Positions 7,639 through 16,281 of a stretch of DNA of 64,000 bases are shown here, in pieces (position 1 is the first letter of the stretch; every line of letters begins with the position of its first letter). The stretch spans positions 3,830,001 through 3,894,000 of the forward strand of contig NZ_CP041063.1 of NCBI RefSeq assembly GCF_011082085.1, written 5' to 3'. The translations under genes were made by a program, and so were the position numbers. The notes beneath the pieces were generated by a model, which ran no database searches, was not told where the DNA came from, and was given only the letters and a program-made list of their open reading frames with translations. This stretch comes from Bacillus sp. Cs-700. GTDB lineage: Bacteria; Bacillota; Bacilli; Bacillales; Guptibacillaceae.

Positions 7639-9069
7639 ATGCCGACAACTATGAACAACACAAGAATCGAATCAGATTTTTTAGGAGAAAAGGAAGTACC
7701 GATTGAAGCCTATTATGGTATTCAAACCTTGCGCGCCGTGGAGAATTTTCCGATTACGGGCTACCGCATTCATGAAGAATTGATTAAAGGGTTTGCAATG
7801 GTGAAAAAAGCGGCGGCGCTTGCCAACATGGAAGTGAAGCATCTGTATTCTGGCATTGGGAATGCGATCGTGGAAGCAGCGGACGAATTGCTGGAAGGAA
7901 AGATGCATGATCATATCATTGTCGATCCCATCCAGGGAGGCGCTGGCACTTCGATCAACATGAACGTGAATGAGGTGATCGCAAACCGCGCGATTGAATT
8001 GTTAGGAGAAGAAAAAGGGAACTACATTGTTTGTAGTCCGAATACGCATGTGAACATGTCGCAGTCGACAAACGACTCGTTTCCAACGGCTATTCACCTC
8101 TCCGTTTTAAATATGATGGAGCAACTGCTAAGCACGATGGAAGACATGCATGCGGCTTTCGAACAAAAAGCCGAAGAGTTCAATCACATTATTAAAATGG
8201 GGCGTACCCATCTTCAAGATGCCGTGCCGATTCGACTTGGACAGGAGTTTCAAGCATACAGCCGCGTGATCGCACGAGATATCAAGCGAATCAAACAATC
8301 CCGTCAGCATCTATATGAACTGAACATGGGCGCAACAGCGGTTGGAACGGGACTAAATGCGGATCCGCGCTATATTGAATACGTCGTAAAAGAACTGGCT
8401 GAAATTAGCGGTTTACCACTTGTTGGAGCGGAAGATATGGTTGACGCGACGCAAAATACCGACGCGTACACGGAAGTTTCTGGCGCGTTAAAAGTGTGCA
8501 TGATGAACATGTCAAAAATCGCGAATGACCTGCGCTTAATGGCGTCAGGGCCTCGAGCAGGATTAGGCGAAATCAGCTTGCCTGCAAGACAGCCCGGCTC
8601 TTCGATCATGCCAGGTAAAGTCAATCCTGTACTACCAGAAGTGATTAATCAGGTCGCTTTCCAGGTGATCGGGAACGACAACACCATTTGCCTCGCTTCA
8701 GAGGCAGGGCAGCTCGAGTTAAACGTCATGGAACCCGTACTTGTTTTCAATCTGTTGCAATCACTCAGCATCATGAAGAACGCATTCCGCACGTTTACAG
8801 ATAACTGCTTAAAAGGCATTGAAGCGAATGAAGATCGTCTCAATGAGTACGTGGAAAAAAGCGTTGGCGTACTAACCGCCGTAAACCCGCACATCGGGTA
8901 TGAAGTAGCAGCGCGAATCGCAAGAGAAGCGATCCTAAGCGGCGCCTCAATCCGCGAGCTTTGCATAAAGTATGATGTGCTGACAGAAGAAGAACTGAAC
9001 TTAATTCTAGATCCTTATGAAATGACGCATCCAGGAATTGCTGGCGTGTCATTGTTTGAGCGGGAGTAG
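7639..9069 (+). CDS. aspA: Aspartate ammonia-lyase
   Basis: A 476-residue enzyme of the fumarase/aspartase superfamily that converts L-aspartate to fumarate and ammonia in the cytoplasm. The near full-length match to Bacillus AnsB/AspA includes DFLGEKEVPIEAYYGIQTLRA, the substrate-binding GRTHLQDAVP, and the signature loop GSSIMPGKVN at residues 320-329 with the catalytic Ser. AAGGAG at 7625-7630 favours ATG 7639 over ATG 7633. It is followed directly by a strong terminator and appears monocistronic. No L-asparaginase gene is next to it, unlike the B. subtilis ans operon. Confidence 0.95.
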   Translation: MPTTMNNTRIESDFLGEKEVPIEAYYGIQTLRAVENFPITGYRIHEELIKGFAMVKKAAALANMEVKHLYSGIGNAIVEAADELLEGKMHDHIIVDPIQGGAGTSINMNVNEVIANRAIELLGEEKGNYIVCSPNTHVNMSQSTNDSFPTAIHLSVLNMMEQLLSTMEDMHAAFEQKAEEFNHIIKMGRTHLQDAVPIRLGQEFQAYSRVIARDIKRIKQSRQHLYELNMGATAVGTGLNADPRYIEYVVKELAEISGLPLVGAEDMVDATQNTDAYTEVSGALKVCMMNMSKIANDLRLMASGPRAGLGEISLPARQPGSSIMPGKVNPVLPEVINQVAFQVIGNDNTICLASEAGQLELNVMEPVLVFNLLQSLSIMKNAFRTFTDNCLKGIEANEDRLNEYVEKSVGVLTAVNPHIGYEVAARIAREAILSGASIRELCIKYDVLTEEELNLILDPYEMTHPGIAGVSLFERE

Positions 9070-9079
9070 TTATACGTAT

Positions 9080-9119
9080 AAAGCCGCACTTCGTTGGTAA
9101 ACGAAGTGCGGCTTTTTTT
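9080..9119 (+). terminator. Terminator of aspA
   Basis: AAAGCCGCACTTCGTT and AACGAAGTGCGGCTTT form a perfect 16-base-pair stem with a GGTA loop, followed by a T-run. Confidence 0.9.
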
Positions 9120-9170
9120 GTGCGTGAAGAGGTTCGTTATGAAAGGTTGCCAGTGCTGTTAACCCGTGGA

Positions 9171-9290
9171 CGTTAGAATGACTCTAGTTAACTAATAAAA
9201 GTTGATTTTGGCCAATATATTCTGGATTTGGCTAATAAAAATCGAGTTTGGCAATTATAAAAGAATTTTAGCCAATAAAGCGAGAGGCTC
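9171..9290 (+). repeat. Dispersed intergenic repeat, copy B (longest)
   Basis: The leader GTTAGAATGACTCTA is followed by five successive units of about 20-21 bases built on TTTGGCCAATAAA: GTTAACTAATAAA, TTTTGGCCAATATA, TTTGGCTAATAAA, TTTGGCAATTATA and TTTTAGCCAATAAA. It lies about 50 bases after the aspA terminator. It has more units than any other copy in the window. Confidence 0.75.
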
Positions 9291-9314
9291 GCAGTCCCAC
9301 AACCCGCATTAAGG

Positions 9315-9324
9315 AAACCGGTTT
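9315..9324. promoter_or_regulatory. LacI-family operator O1 (AAACCGGTTT)
   Basis: GGAAACCGGTTTACT contains the palindrome AAACCGGTTT with a central CG, the typical LacI/GalR-family operator form. A second copy lies at 9440-9451, 126 bases away, with the presumed promoter between them. The regulator encoded at 12718 is the likely ligand. Confidence 0.65.
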
Positions 9325-9367
9325 ACTAAAAACTACTTAAAAAATTAGAAAACTCCCACATTTACCA

Positions 9368-9396
9368 TTGAAATCGGATACATTATGTGGTTTAAT
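9368..9396 (+). promoter_or_regulatory. SigA-type promoter of the beta-glucoside operon
   Basis: TTGAAA (9368-9373), a 17-base spacer and TTTAAT (9391-9396) match the vegetative consensus well. Transcription would begin near 9403, so the operator at 9440 lies in the early transcribed region and the one at 9315 upstream. Confidence 0.55.
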
Positions 9397-9439
9397 CATA
9401 ACTAACGAACCATTCCGGCTATTTTTTTTGCTGGTTTAC

Positions 9440-9451
9440 GAAACCGGTTTC
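9440..9451. promoter_or_regulatory. LacI-family operator O2 (GAAACCGGTTTC)
   Basis: A perfect 12-base palindrome, GAAACCGGTTTC, inside TTTACGAAACCGGTTTCCTT. It shares its core with the site at 9315. Confidence 0.7.
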
Positions 9452-9504
9452 CTTAACTTGTTTTGTTCATCTATGGGTCTATCATTTAACGGAGGGGATA
9501 TAGG

Positions 9505-10779
9505 ATGAAAGGTAAAAAGAAATTTCTTGCCGGGCTGTTACTCGGTACATCACTATTGCTGGGTGCTTGTAATGGGGGCGGAGATGAGTCATCTGGAGAT
9601 GGCAAAGTAACGTTGGACTTTTGGACATTTGGCGCAACAAACTATGAATCTTTGGCGGAAGAATATATGAAAGACAATCCGGATGTTGAGATTAATGTAA
9701 AAACGTCTGAGCTAGGCGATCACCATAACAGTCTCTTTACATCGATTTCTGCAGGAACGGGCGCTCCGGATCTTGCGATGATCGAAGTGGATCAGCTTGA
9801 TCGTTACCGTGAAGCGCAGGAGCGATTTGTGAATCTGTATGATCTTGGGGCAGATGAAGTGCAAGGTGATTATCTTGATTGGAAATGGAACGTGGCAGAA
9901 AGCACGGACGGCGACTTCTTGTTCGGCCTTCCGACAGATATCGGTCCAAAAGCGATGTACTTTAACGTGAATGTTTTTGAAGAAGCGGGCTTACCGACAG
10001 AACCAGAGAAAGTACAAGAAATGATTTCCTCACCTGATCAATTTGCTGACGCTGCGAAAACAGTGCTTGATGAAACAGGCAAACCGATGGTCGATAGCAT
10101 GGAAATGGCTTATCGCGCCAATATGGATGCTTTAGAGAAAAGTTACTTTAATGAGAAAGATGAACTGATCATTGGCAAGGAAGGTAATGAAGTAAAAGAC
10201 GCTTATGACTACGCTGTGTCTCTTTATGAAAAGGGTTACGTAGGAAATTATGAAATGTGGACGCCTGAATGGGCAACGGCTCTTAACAAAGGTGATTTTG
10301 CTGTCGAGATGGCCCCAGCGTGGTTGAAAGGGTACATGACAGAAAATGCTCCAGAAGGAAAAGGCAACTGGCGCGTATCAACACTACCAAGCGAGTTTGC
10401 TGGTAACTGGGGTGGATCTTACGTTACGATCCCGGCAGAAACAGAGCATAGTGAAGAAGCATATGCGTTTGCAAAATGGCTCGTTTCTCCTGAAAACCAG
10501 TTGAAATCATTTGAAGAGAGCGGACTTTTCCCTTCTGCGCCATCTGTGTACGAAATGGACGAGTTTGTGAATAACGAAGACGAATACTTCGGTGGTCAAA
10601 ATACAGCGGCTACTTTTGCTGAAGCAGCGAAAGAAATTCCAGCTGTCTACAAAGGACCAAAATACGTAACAGTCAATGATGAAGTACTGACTGCTCTAAG
10701 AAACGTTCAAGAAGGCGCTGATCCTGAGAAAGAATGGAAAGATGCGGTTAAGCGGATCGAAGGGTTAGTGAAACGGTAA
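9505..10779 (+). CDS. Sugar ABC transporter substrate-binding lipoprotein
   Basis: A 424-residue family 1 extracellular solute-binding protein. It has a lipoprotein signal: basic MKGKKK, hydrophobic core LAGLLLGTSLLL, lipobox LGAC with Cys near residue 22, then a Gly/Ser/Asp-rich tether. The mature part reads TLDFWTFGATNYESLAEEY, as in sugar-binding MalE-like proteins. It is the first gene of an operon with two permeases, a LacI regulator and a GH1 beta-glucosidase, so the ligand is probably a beta-glucoside or cello-oligosaccharide (inference from context). Confidence 0.88.
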   Translation: MKGKKKFLAGLLLGTSLLLGACNGGGDESSGDGKVTLDFWTFGATNYESLAEEYMKDNPDVEINVKTSELGDHHNSLFTSISAGTGAPDLAMIEVDQLDRYREAQERFVNLYDLGADEVQGDYLDWKWNVAESTDGDFLFGLPTDIGPKAMYFNVNVFEEAGLPTEPEKVQEMISSPDQFADAAKTVLDETGKPMVDSMEMAYRANMDALEKSYFNEKDELIIGKEGNEVKDAYDYAVSLYEKGYVGNYEMWTPEWATALNKGDFAVEMAPAWLKGYMTENAPEGKGNWRVSTLPSEFAGNWGGSYVTIPAETEHSEEAYAFAKWLVSPENQLKSFEESGLFPSAPSVYEMDEFVNNEDEYFGGQNTAATFAEAAKEIPAVYKGPKYVTVNDEVLTALRNVQEGADPEKEWKDAVKRIEGLVKR

Positions 10780-10848
10780 ACAGAAAGCTGCTTAAAGGCT
10801 GGCGGGGGAAAACTCTTCCGGCCTTTAACTTTGGAGGGGGTTAAGGCT

Positions 10849-11802
10849 TTGGAGGATGTGCAAAAGCAAGCAAAAGCTCGGAAAACAGTCAAAACTAGTA
10901 AACTGTCTGAAAAGAAGAAAGACATGATTTCAGGCTATCTCTATGTTGCACCATTCTTTATTGTGTTTGGGATTATTGGGTTATATCCAGCTCTGTTCAG
11001 TATTGTCCTTGCTTTTCAGGAATGGAACGGGCTTGGTGAAATGGAGTTTGTTGGTCTTAGTAACTTTGCAGTCGTTTTACAAGATCCATTATTTTGGAAG
11101 TCTTTATATAACACGGTCATCATCGGATTAATGGGAACGGCCCCGCAGTTAATTGTCGGGATAGTTCTTGCATATTTCTTGAATCTCGCTGTGATCCGTT
11201 TCACCAATTTCTTCCGAGTAACGATTTTTATGCCATACATCACGTCGATGGTTGCCGTTGCTCTCGTGTTTGGGGTTTTCTTTAGTAGTAACGAAACAGC
11301 ACTCGCGAACTACGTGATTGGCTTGTTCGGCGTTGATCCGGTGAGTTGGAAAACGTCTGAATGGGGAGCGAAAATTGCGATTGCGCTCATGGTATTCTGG
11401 CGCTGGGTCGGCTATAATACGATCATTTATCTTGCTGGACTACAAAGTATTTCGAAGGACCTGTATGAAGCGGCTACCATTGATGGAGCGAATAAGCTTG
11501 AGCAGTTTATCTATATTACGATTCCACTATTGAAGCCATTCATTATTTTAACGGTGTTTATGTCAACAGTAGGAGCACTACAACTATTCGCGGAACCGAC
11601 CGTATTCTTAGGCTCGTCTGCATTTAGTCGCGATGAAGCGATGACGGTTGTGATGTACTTGTACCGTGATGCCTTTAATCTTGGCTCATTCGGAACAGCG
11701 TCCGCTACGGCAGTATTGTTGCTCATTATCATTATCGGTGCTGCAGCGATCAATACGTGGTTAACATCAGGCATTGGCAGCAAGAAGAAGAGAGGAGTGT
11801 AA
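10849..11802 (+). CDS. Sugar ABC transporter permease (MalF/LacF type)
   Basis: A 317-residue inner-membrane permease with about six helices. It has the EAA loop that contacts the ATPase (LYEAATIDGANKLEQFIYITIPLLKP). GGAGGGGG at 10833-10840 lies eight bases before TTG 10849, which is preferred over TTG 10831 because that codon precedes the site. No ATPase gene is present in the operon; Bacillus sugar importers of this type commonly share one MsmX-like ATPase encoded elsewhere. Confidence 0.87.
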   Translation: MEDVQKQAKARKTVKTSKLSEKKKDMISGYLYVAPFFIVFGIIGLYPALFSIVLAFQEWNGLGEMEFVGLSNFAVVLQDPLFWKSLYNTVIIGLMGTAPQLIVGIVLAYFLNLAVIRFTNFFRVTIFMPYITSMVAVALVFGVFFSSNETALANYVIGLFGVDPVSWKTSEWGAKIAIALMVFWRWVGYNTIIYLAGLQSISKDLYEAATIDGANKLEQFIYITIPLLKPFIILTVFMSTVGALQLFAEPTVFLGSSAFSRDEAMTVVMYLYRDAFNLGSFGTASATAVLLLIIIIGAAAINTWLTSGIGSKKKRGV

Positions 11803-11805
11803 GGG

Positions 11806-12642
11806 ATGAAAAAAAGAAAGAATCAATCAAAAGCGGGCACGTTACCGATTTATCTTATTCTAGGCTTTACCTCTCTCTTTTCGCTGTTCCCATTTTACTG
11901 GATGTTCGTCATGGCGACGCAGCCGAGTGCCGCGTATAACTCCATTCCGCCGACGTTATTACCTGGTGGAAAGCTAGTCGAGAACTTCCAAAAAGTACTC
12001 GATACGATTCCGTTTTTCCAGGCGATGTGGAACACCGTCTTGCTATGTACAGTCGTAACCGTAGCGGTTTTACTGATCAGTTCATTAGCAGGATTTGCAT
12101 TTGCGAAATTCCAGTTTCCAGGTAAAAACTTTTTGTTCATCTTAATTCTATTAACAATGGTTATTCCGCCACAGCTGGGATTGATTCCACAGTACTATCT
12201 GATTTCTCAGCTCGGCTGGCTTGATTCGTTATTAGGAGCGGGAATCTTATTCTTACTTAATCCGCTCGGAATCTTCCTGATGCGTCAATATATTAGTGAA
12301 TCCGTTCCTGATGAATTAATGGAAGCGGCGAAGCTTGATGGCTGTTCGAACTTTAGAATTTATTGGAGTATCGTTATTCCGATTATCAAGCCCGCTTTTG
12401 CGACACTTGGAATTATTGTTTTCACATTAGTTTGGGGAGAATTCCTGTGGCAGTTCACCGTTCTGCGTGATCCGTCATCCTATACGCTTCAGGTAGCGCT
12501 TGCTTCTCTAAACAATGCTTTCCGCGTTGACTTCGGAATGTTACTTTCAGGCGTGTTCTGGGCAACGGTTCCATTGATTATTATTTTCCTTATTTTCAAC
12601 AAATGGTTTATTTCGAGCATTACGGAAGGATCTGTTAAATAA
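11806..12642 (+). CDS. Sugar ABC transporter permease (MalG/LacG type)
   Basis: A 278-residue partner permease with about six helices and the EAA loop LMEAAKLDGCSNFRIYWSIVIPIIKP. It starts three bases after the first permease stops, with AGAGGAG upstream. The characteristic N-terminal FPFYWMFVMAT and C-terminal KWFISSITEGSVK are present. It forms the heterodimeric pore with the product of the gene at 10849. Confidence 0.88.
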   Translation: MKKRKNQSKAGTLPIYLILGFTSLFSLFPFYWMFVMATQPSAAYNSIPPTLLPGGKLVENFQKVLDTIPFFQAMWNTVLLCTVVTVAVLLISSLAGFAFAKFQFPGKNFLFILILLTMVIPPQLGLIPQYYLISQLGWLDSLLGAGILFLLNPLGIFLMRQYISESVPDELMEAAKLDGCSNFRIYWSIVIPIIKPAFATLGIIVFTLVWGEFLWQFTVLRDPSSYTLQVALASLNNAFRVDFGMLLSGVFWATVPLIIIFLIFNKWFISSITEGSVK

Positions 12643-12717
12643 TCGGCTGTCTCTCCCCCGTATTTTGATACAATAAAATGAGAGTACGTTAGCGATGTTG
12701 CTAAGGAGATGAACGCG

Positions 12718-13731
12718 ATGAATTTAACGATTCGAGATATTGCTAGAATGGCTGGGGTTTCTCCAGCGACTGTATCAAAAATTATGAACAACTACGAGGG
12801 GATCAGTGAGGCCACTCGTCAGAAAGTATATAAAATCATTGAAGATACAAAATACCAGCCAACTTTTTCAGCGAAATCGCTGGCTACGAAGAAATCGAAC
12901 TTAATCGGATTAATTTACGCCGGGAAAATCAACGTCGATTTCAAACACCCTTTCTTCAATGAAGTCATGAATACATTTAAGAAAGCAGTAGGGGCGCTCG
13001 GATATGATCTCCTTCTGTTTTCGAATGAAAAGTTCTATCAAGGTGAAAGCAAATACCTGGAGCGATGCAGGCATTTCCATGTTGATGGTTGCCTAATTGT
13101 CGCAGGGGATGAAATTGAAGCGGCGGTTCATGAAATCGCACAAAGTCAAATACCGTGTATTGGTATCGATTTAAAGCTAGAAGGACCGAAATCCAGCTAC
13201 ATCATGACGGATAATGCCAAGATTGGCATGAAAGTCGTTGAGAATTTCTATCTAAATAAAGTAAAAAAGGTCGCGTACATTGGTGGGAAACAAGATTCGC
13301 TTATTTCGGGCATTCGAAATGAAGGATTCATGGATGCGATGAAGCAGTTCGGTCTGCCGTTGAATGAAAAGTGGATTCACTATGGCGATTTCTTCGAGGA
13401 TAGTGGGTACCACGCGATGAACAAGATTCTTCAGGAGAATGAGCGTCCTGAAGCGGTGTTCGCTGCTTCTGATATGATGGCGCTCGGTGCGTTGAAAGCG
13501 ATGAAGGAGCACGGCATCAAGGTACCAGAAGACATTCAACTCATCGGCTGTGATGACATCGAATCTTGTCGCTATAGCGATCCCCCTCTTACGACCGTGA
13601 AACAGGACAAACAAAAGTTAGGAAAGCTCGCAGCCTACATGCTGGATGATTTAATACAAGGAAACGAAGAGATCCATCCAGTGAAAGTGGACCCTGAACT
13701 TGTGATTCGATCATCTAGTATAGAAAGGTAA
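12718..13731 (+). CDS. LacI-family transcriptional regulator of beta-glucoside operon
   Basis: A 337-residue repressor. The N-terminal helix-turn-helix is TIRDIARMAGVSPATVSKIMNN (residues 4-25), followed by a hinge and a periplasmic-binding-protein-like effector domain (NLIGLIYAG, FAASDMMALGALKAMKEHG, LIGCDDIESCRYSDPPLTTV). ATG 12718 is nine bases after AAGGAG; the upstream ATG at 12709 abuts that site. It lies between the permease and beta-glucosidase genes, so it probably binds the AAACCGGTTT operators at 9315 and 9440 and regulates its own operon. Confidence 0.88.
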   Translation: MNLTIRDIARMAGVSPATVSKIMNNYEGISEATRQKVYKIIEDTKYQPTFSAKSLATKKSNLIGLIYAGKINVDFKHPFFNEVMNTFKKAVGALGYDLLLFSNEKFYQGESKYLERCRHFHVDGCLIVAGDEIEAAVHEIAQSQIPCIGIDLKLEGPKSSYIMTDNAKIGMKVVENFYLNKVKKVAYIGGKQDSLISGIRNEGFMDAMKQFGLPLNEKWIHYGDFFEDSGYHAMNKILQENERPEAVFAASDMMALGALKAMKEHGIKVPEDIQLIGCDDIESCRYSDPPLTTVKQDKQKLGKLAAYMLDDLIQGNEEIHPVKVDPELVIRSSSIER

Positions 13732-13760
13732 GAGGGCTCCGACTACAGGAGGCTACCAAC

Positions 13761-15104
13761 ATGACTACAATTCAATTTCCAGAAACGCTGAAATGGGGCG
13801 CAGCAACCGCTTCTTATCAAATCGAAGGCGCAGCAAATGAAGACGGCCGATCGCCGTCCATTTGGGACACGTTTTCCCATGCGCCAGGTAACGTGAGAAA
13901 TGGTGACCATGGAGACGAAGCGTGCAACAGCTATCATTTATATAAAGAAGACGTGCAACATCTGAAGAAGCTAGGCGTAGACCTTTATCGCTTCTCCATT
14001 GCCTGGCCGCGGGTTATGCCTGAAGGAAGAGGAGAGCTGAATCCGAAGGGAGTGGCTTACTACCAAAACCTGATCGATGAGCTGATCGAAAATGGCATTG
14101 AACCGATGATCACGCTTTATCACTGGGATCTTCCTCAGGTGCTTCAGGACAAAGGCGGCTGGGAGAACCGTGACACGATCGATGCGTTTAACGAGTATGC
14201 GGTCGCAATGTTTAAAGAGTTCGGCGACAAAGTATCGAAGTGGATTACGATCAACGAACCGTGGTGTGCTTCATTCCTATCAAACTACTTAGGCGCACAC
14301 GCACCTGGTAAAACAGATCTACAAGCGGGCGTCGACGTCGCGCATCATCTGATGGTTGCTCACGGACAAGCCGTGAAATCATTCAGAGAGCTTTTACCAG
14401 ACGGTGAAATCGGCTATGCCCCGAATACAGGCTGGCTTGAGCCGTTTAGCAACAAGCAAGAAGATATCGATGCTTGTAAGCGAGCAATGATGTGGCAGAA
14501 GGAATGGTTCATGGATCCAGTCTTCAAAGGATCGTATCCAGAAACGCTGATCACGATTTTCGAAAACCACAACGCTAAGTTGAAACTCGAGGACGGAGAT
14601 CTTGAACTCATTTCACAGCCGATCGATTTCATGGGCATTAACTATTACACTGGTAGTCTTGGAAGATACAAAGATGGCGAAGGGCTTTTTGAAGTAGAGG
14701 AAATTCCACTTGATTATCGTAAGACGGATATCGACTGGCCCATCTATGCAGACGGTTTCTATAACGTCTTAACCGACCTTCACGAAACGTACGGTGATGT
14801 GCCGATCTATATTACAGAAAACGGTGCTTGTTATAACCATGAAGTAGAAGACGGAAGAGTGCATGATCAGGAGCGGATCAATTACTTAAAGCAGCATTTA
14901 ACTTCCTTACACCGTGCGATCCAATCTGGTGTGCCAATCAAAGGCTACATTGTCTGGTCACTGCTTGATAACTTCGAGTGGGCATTTGGCTACGAAAAGC
15001 GCTTCGGCATCATTCATGTGAATTATCGTACGTTTGAGCGGACGCCAAAGGACAGCTACTACTGGTATCGCCAGACGATTACGAATGGATGGTTTGAGAT
15101 TTAA
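13761..15104 (+). CDS. Glycoside hydrolase family 1 beta-glucosidase
   Basis: A 447-residue cytoplasmic GH1 enzyme hydrolysing beta-glucosides or cellobiose taken up by the preceding transporter. It begins FPETLKWGAATASYQIEGA, the GH1 N-terminal signature. The acid/base is in TINEPW (Glu166), the nucleophile in YITENGA (Glu353), and VWSLLDNFEWAFGY closes the active site. Length and motifs match non-phospho beta-glucosidases (BglA/BglB) and fit ABC uptake without phosphorylation. AGGAGG precedes the start. Confidence 0.92.
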   Translation: MTTIQFPETLKWGAATASYQIEGAANEDGRSPSIWDTFSHAPGNVRNGDHGDEACNSYHLYKEDVQHLKKLGVDLYRFSIAWPRVMPEGRGELNPKGVAYYQNLIDELIENGIEPMITLYHWDLPQVLQDKGGWENRDTIDAFNEYAVAMFKEFGDKVSKWITINEPWCASFLSNYLGAHAPGKTDLQAGVDVAHHLMVAHGQAVKSFRELLPDGEIGYAPNTGWLEPFSNKQEDIDACKRAMMWQKEWFMDPVFKGSYPETLITIFENHNAKLKLEDGDLELISQPIDFMGINYYTGSLGRYKDGEGLFEVEEIPLDYRKTDIDWPIYADGFYNVLTDLHETYGDVPIYITENGACYNHEVEDGRVHDQERINYLKQHLTSLHRAIQSGVPIKGYIVWSLLDNFEWAFGYEKRFGIIHVNYRTFERTPKDSYYWYRQTITNGWFEI

Positions 15105-15160
15105 GGGCTGAGATTTGAAAGTTGAGCGGGACTCGCCTGTGCGGGGGTTGCTCAGTCATG

Positions 15161-15214
15161 AACAACCAGGCATCAAGACACGTTGTGTGTGGACTGCCTG
15201 GTTGTTTTGTATTT
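15161..15214 (+). terminator. Terminator of beta-glucoside operon
   Basis: AACAACCAGGCA (15161-15172) and TGCCTGGTTGTT (15195-15206) form a perfect 12-base-pair stem, followed by TTGTATTT. Confidence 0.8.
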
Positions 15215-15270
15215 ATGGGAAGGGCGCGTATGTATAGAGCGGTGTGCTGGCAGTTATTTGATGGTCTGGG

Positions 15271-15345
15271 GATTAGAATGATTCTCTTTAGCTAATAAAC
15301 TTTGATTTTGGCTAATATTGTGAGGATCTGGCCAACAAATCGCGT
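15271..15345 (+). repeat. Dispersed intergenic repeat, copy C
   Basis: GATTAGAATGATTCT, with palindromic core AGAATGATTCT, is followed by TTTAGCTAATAAAC, TTTTGGCTAATATT and TCTGGCCAACAAAT at about 20-base intervals. It starts about 60 bases after the operon terminator. The rest of 15350-15610 shows no gene; it holds one GGTGGTGACAGGCACC motif and a short CTTTCC/GGAAAG hairpin. Confidence 0.7.
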
Positions 15346-15490
15346 TTCACCCGCTGCATGAGGCTGGATTTACTCATGTCATCGAACGTTTCAAGCAGGT
15401 AAGCATCAACAATTACCAGAAATCCACAACCTAAGATAATCGAACTAAAACCTTAAGCTAAAGGCATTTAAACGACACCGTTCGCCAAAT

Positions 15491-15511
15491 AACGGGTGGT
15501 GACAGGCACCA
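15491..15511 (+). repeat. GGTGGTGACAGGCACC motif, copy 1
   Basis: AACGGGTGGTGACAGGCACC is repeated exactly at 49049-49068. GGTG and CACC can pair across it. It lies in the leader region of the osmoprotectant transporter operon. Confidence 0.6.
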
Positions 15512-15611
15512 TTTCTGCACTTTCCTGTGGGAAAGCGCCAAAAACAGGAAGGACTATGTTACCATTAATATTGTTGTGTTTTAGGAATAAAAAGGACAGG
15601 GAGGTGTAATT

Positions 15612-16265
15612 TTGGAAAAATGGATGAAGTTCCTTGAAGTAAATTCTTCTCGCATTTTTGATTTGACGATTGAGCACGCCATTTTAGTAGGGTTAGCTAT
15701 TCTAGTAGCGCTCCTCATTGGTGTACCGCTAGGAATCTATTTAACGACAAATGACTATCTGGCCGAAACAGTTCTACAGATTGCGTCTGTTATGTTAACG
15801 ATTCCAAGTATTGCGTTATTTGGTGTTATGATTCCTGTCTTCTCGATCGTGAATCAGGGGATCGGATTTGTACCAGCTTTCGTGGCATTGGTTCTTTATG
15901 CCCAGCTTCCGATTATACGGAATACATACACCGCGATTCGTAACGTTAATCCTCAAATGAGGGATGCTGCAATTGGGCTGGGGATGAAGCCCATCCAACG
16001 GTTGTTTCGAGTAGAGATTCCAAATGCGTTTCCAGTGATTATGGCTGGTATTCGTACCGCTGTTGTCATCAATATTGGCATCGGCGTCATCGCTGCTTAT
16101 ATCGGAGCGGGTGGTCTTGGCGTGTTAATTACGCAGGGCATCTCACGAGGAGATAACTATTTGATCATTACCGGCTCGGTTGCTGTTGCGATTCTAGCCA
16201 TGATTGCTGATGGCATCTTACTATGGATTCAAAAACGGTACACACCGAAGAGCATTGCTAATTAA
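15612..16265 (+). CDS. Osmoprotectant ABC transporter permease (OpuBB/OpuCB type)
   Basis: A 217-residue permease with about five helices for glycine betaine, carnitine or choline uptake. The EAA-like loop is MRDAAIGLGMKPIQRLFRVEIPNAFPVIMAG. The start is TTG 15612, five bases after GGGAGGTG; the next in-frame ATG (15624) is farther away. It is the first gene of a permease-ATPase-permease-binding protein operon ending at 18947. The gene order differs from the B. subtilis opuB/opuC order (ATPase first). Osmotic induction is expected from the family, but no element is evident. Confidence 0.88.
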   Translation: MEKWMKFLEVNSSRIFDLTIEHAILVGLAILVALLIGVPLGIYLTTNDYLAETVLQIASVMLTIPSIALFGVMIPVFSIVNQGIGFVPAFVALVLYAQLPIIRNTYTAIRNVNPQMRDAAIGLGMKPIQRLFRVEIPNAFPVIMAGIRTAVVINIGIGVIAAYIGAGGLGVLITQGISRGDNYLIITGSVAVAILAMIADGILLWIQKRYTPKSIAN

Positions 16266-16281
16266 GGAGTGAGGTGTAGGG

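Noticed and set aside
8128-8966. Minus-strand frames inside aspA
   Set aside because: They lie opposite a strongly supported gene, lack ribosome binding sites and look like codon-bias shadows.
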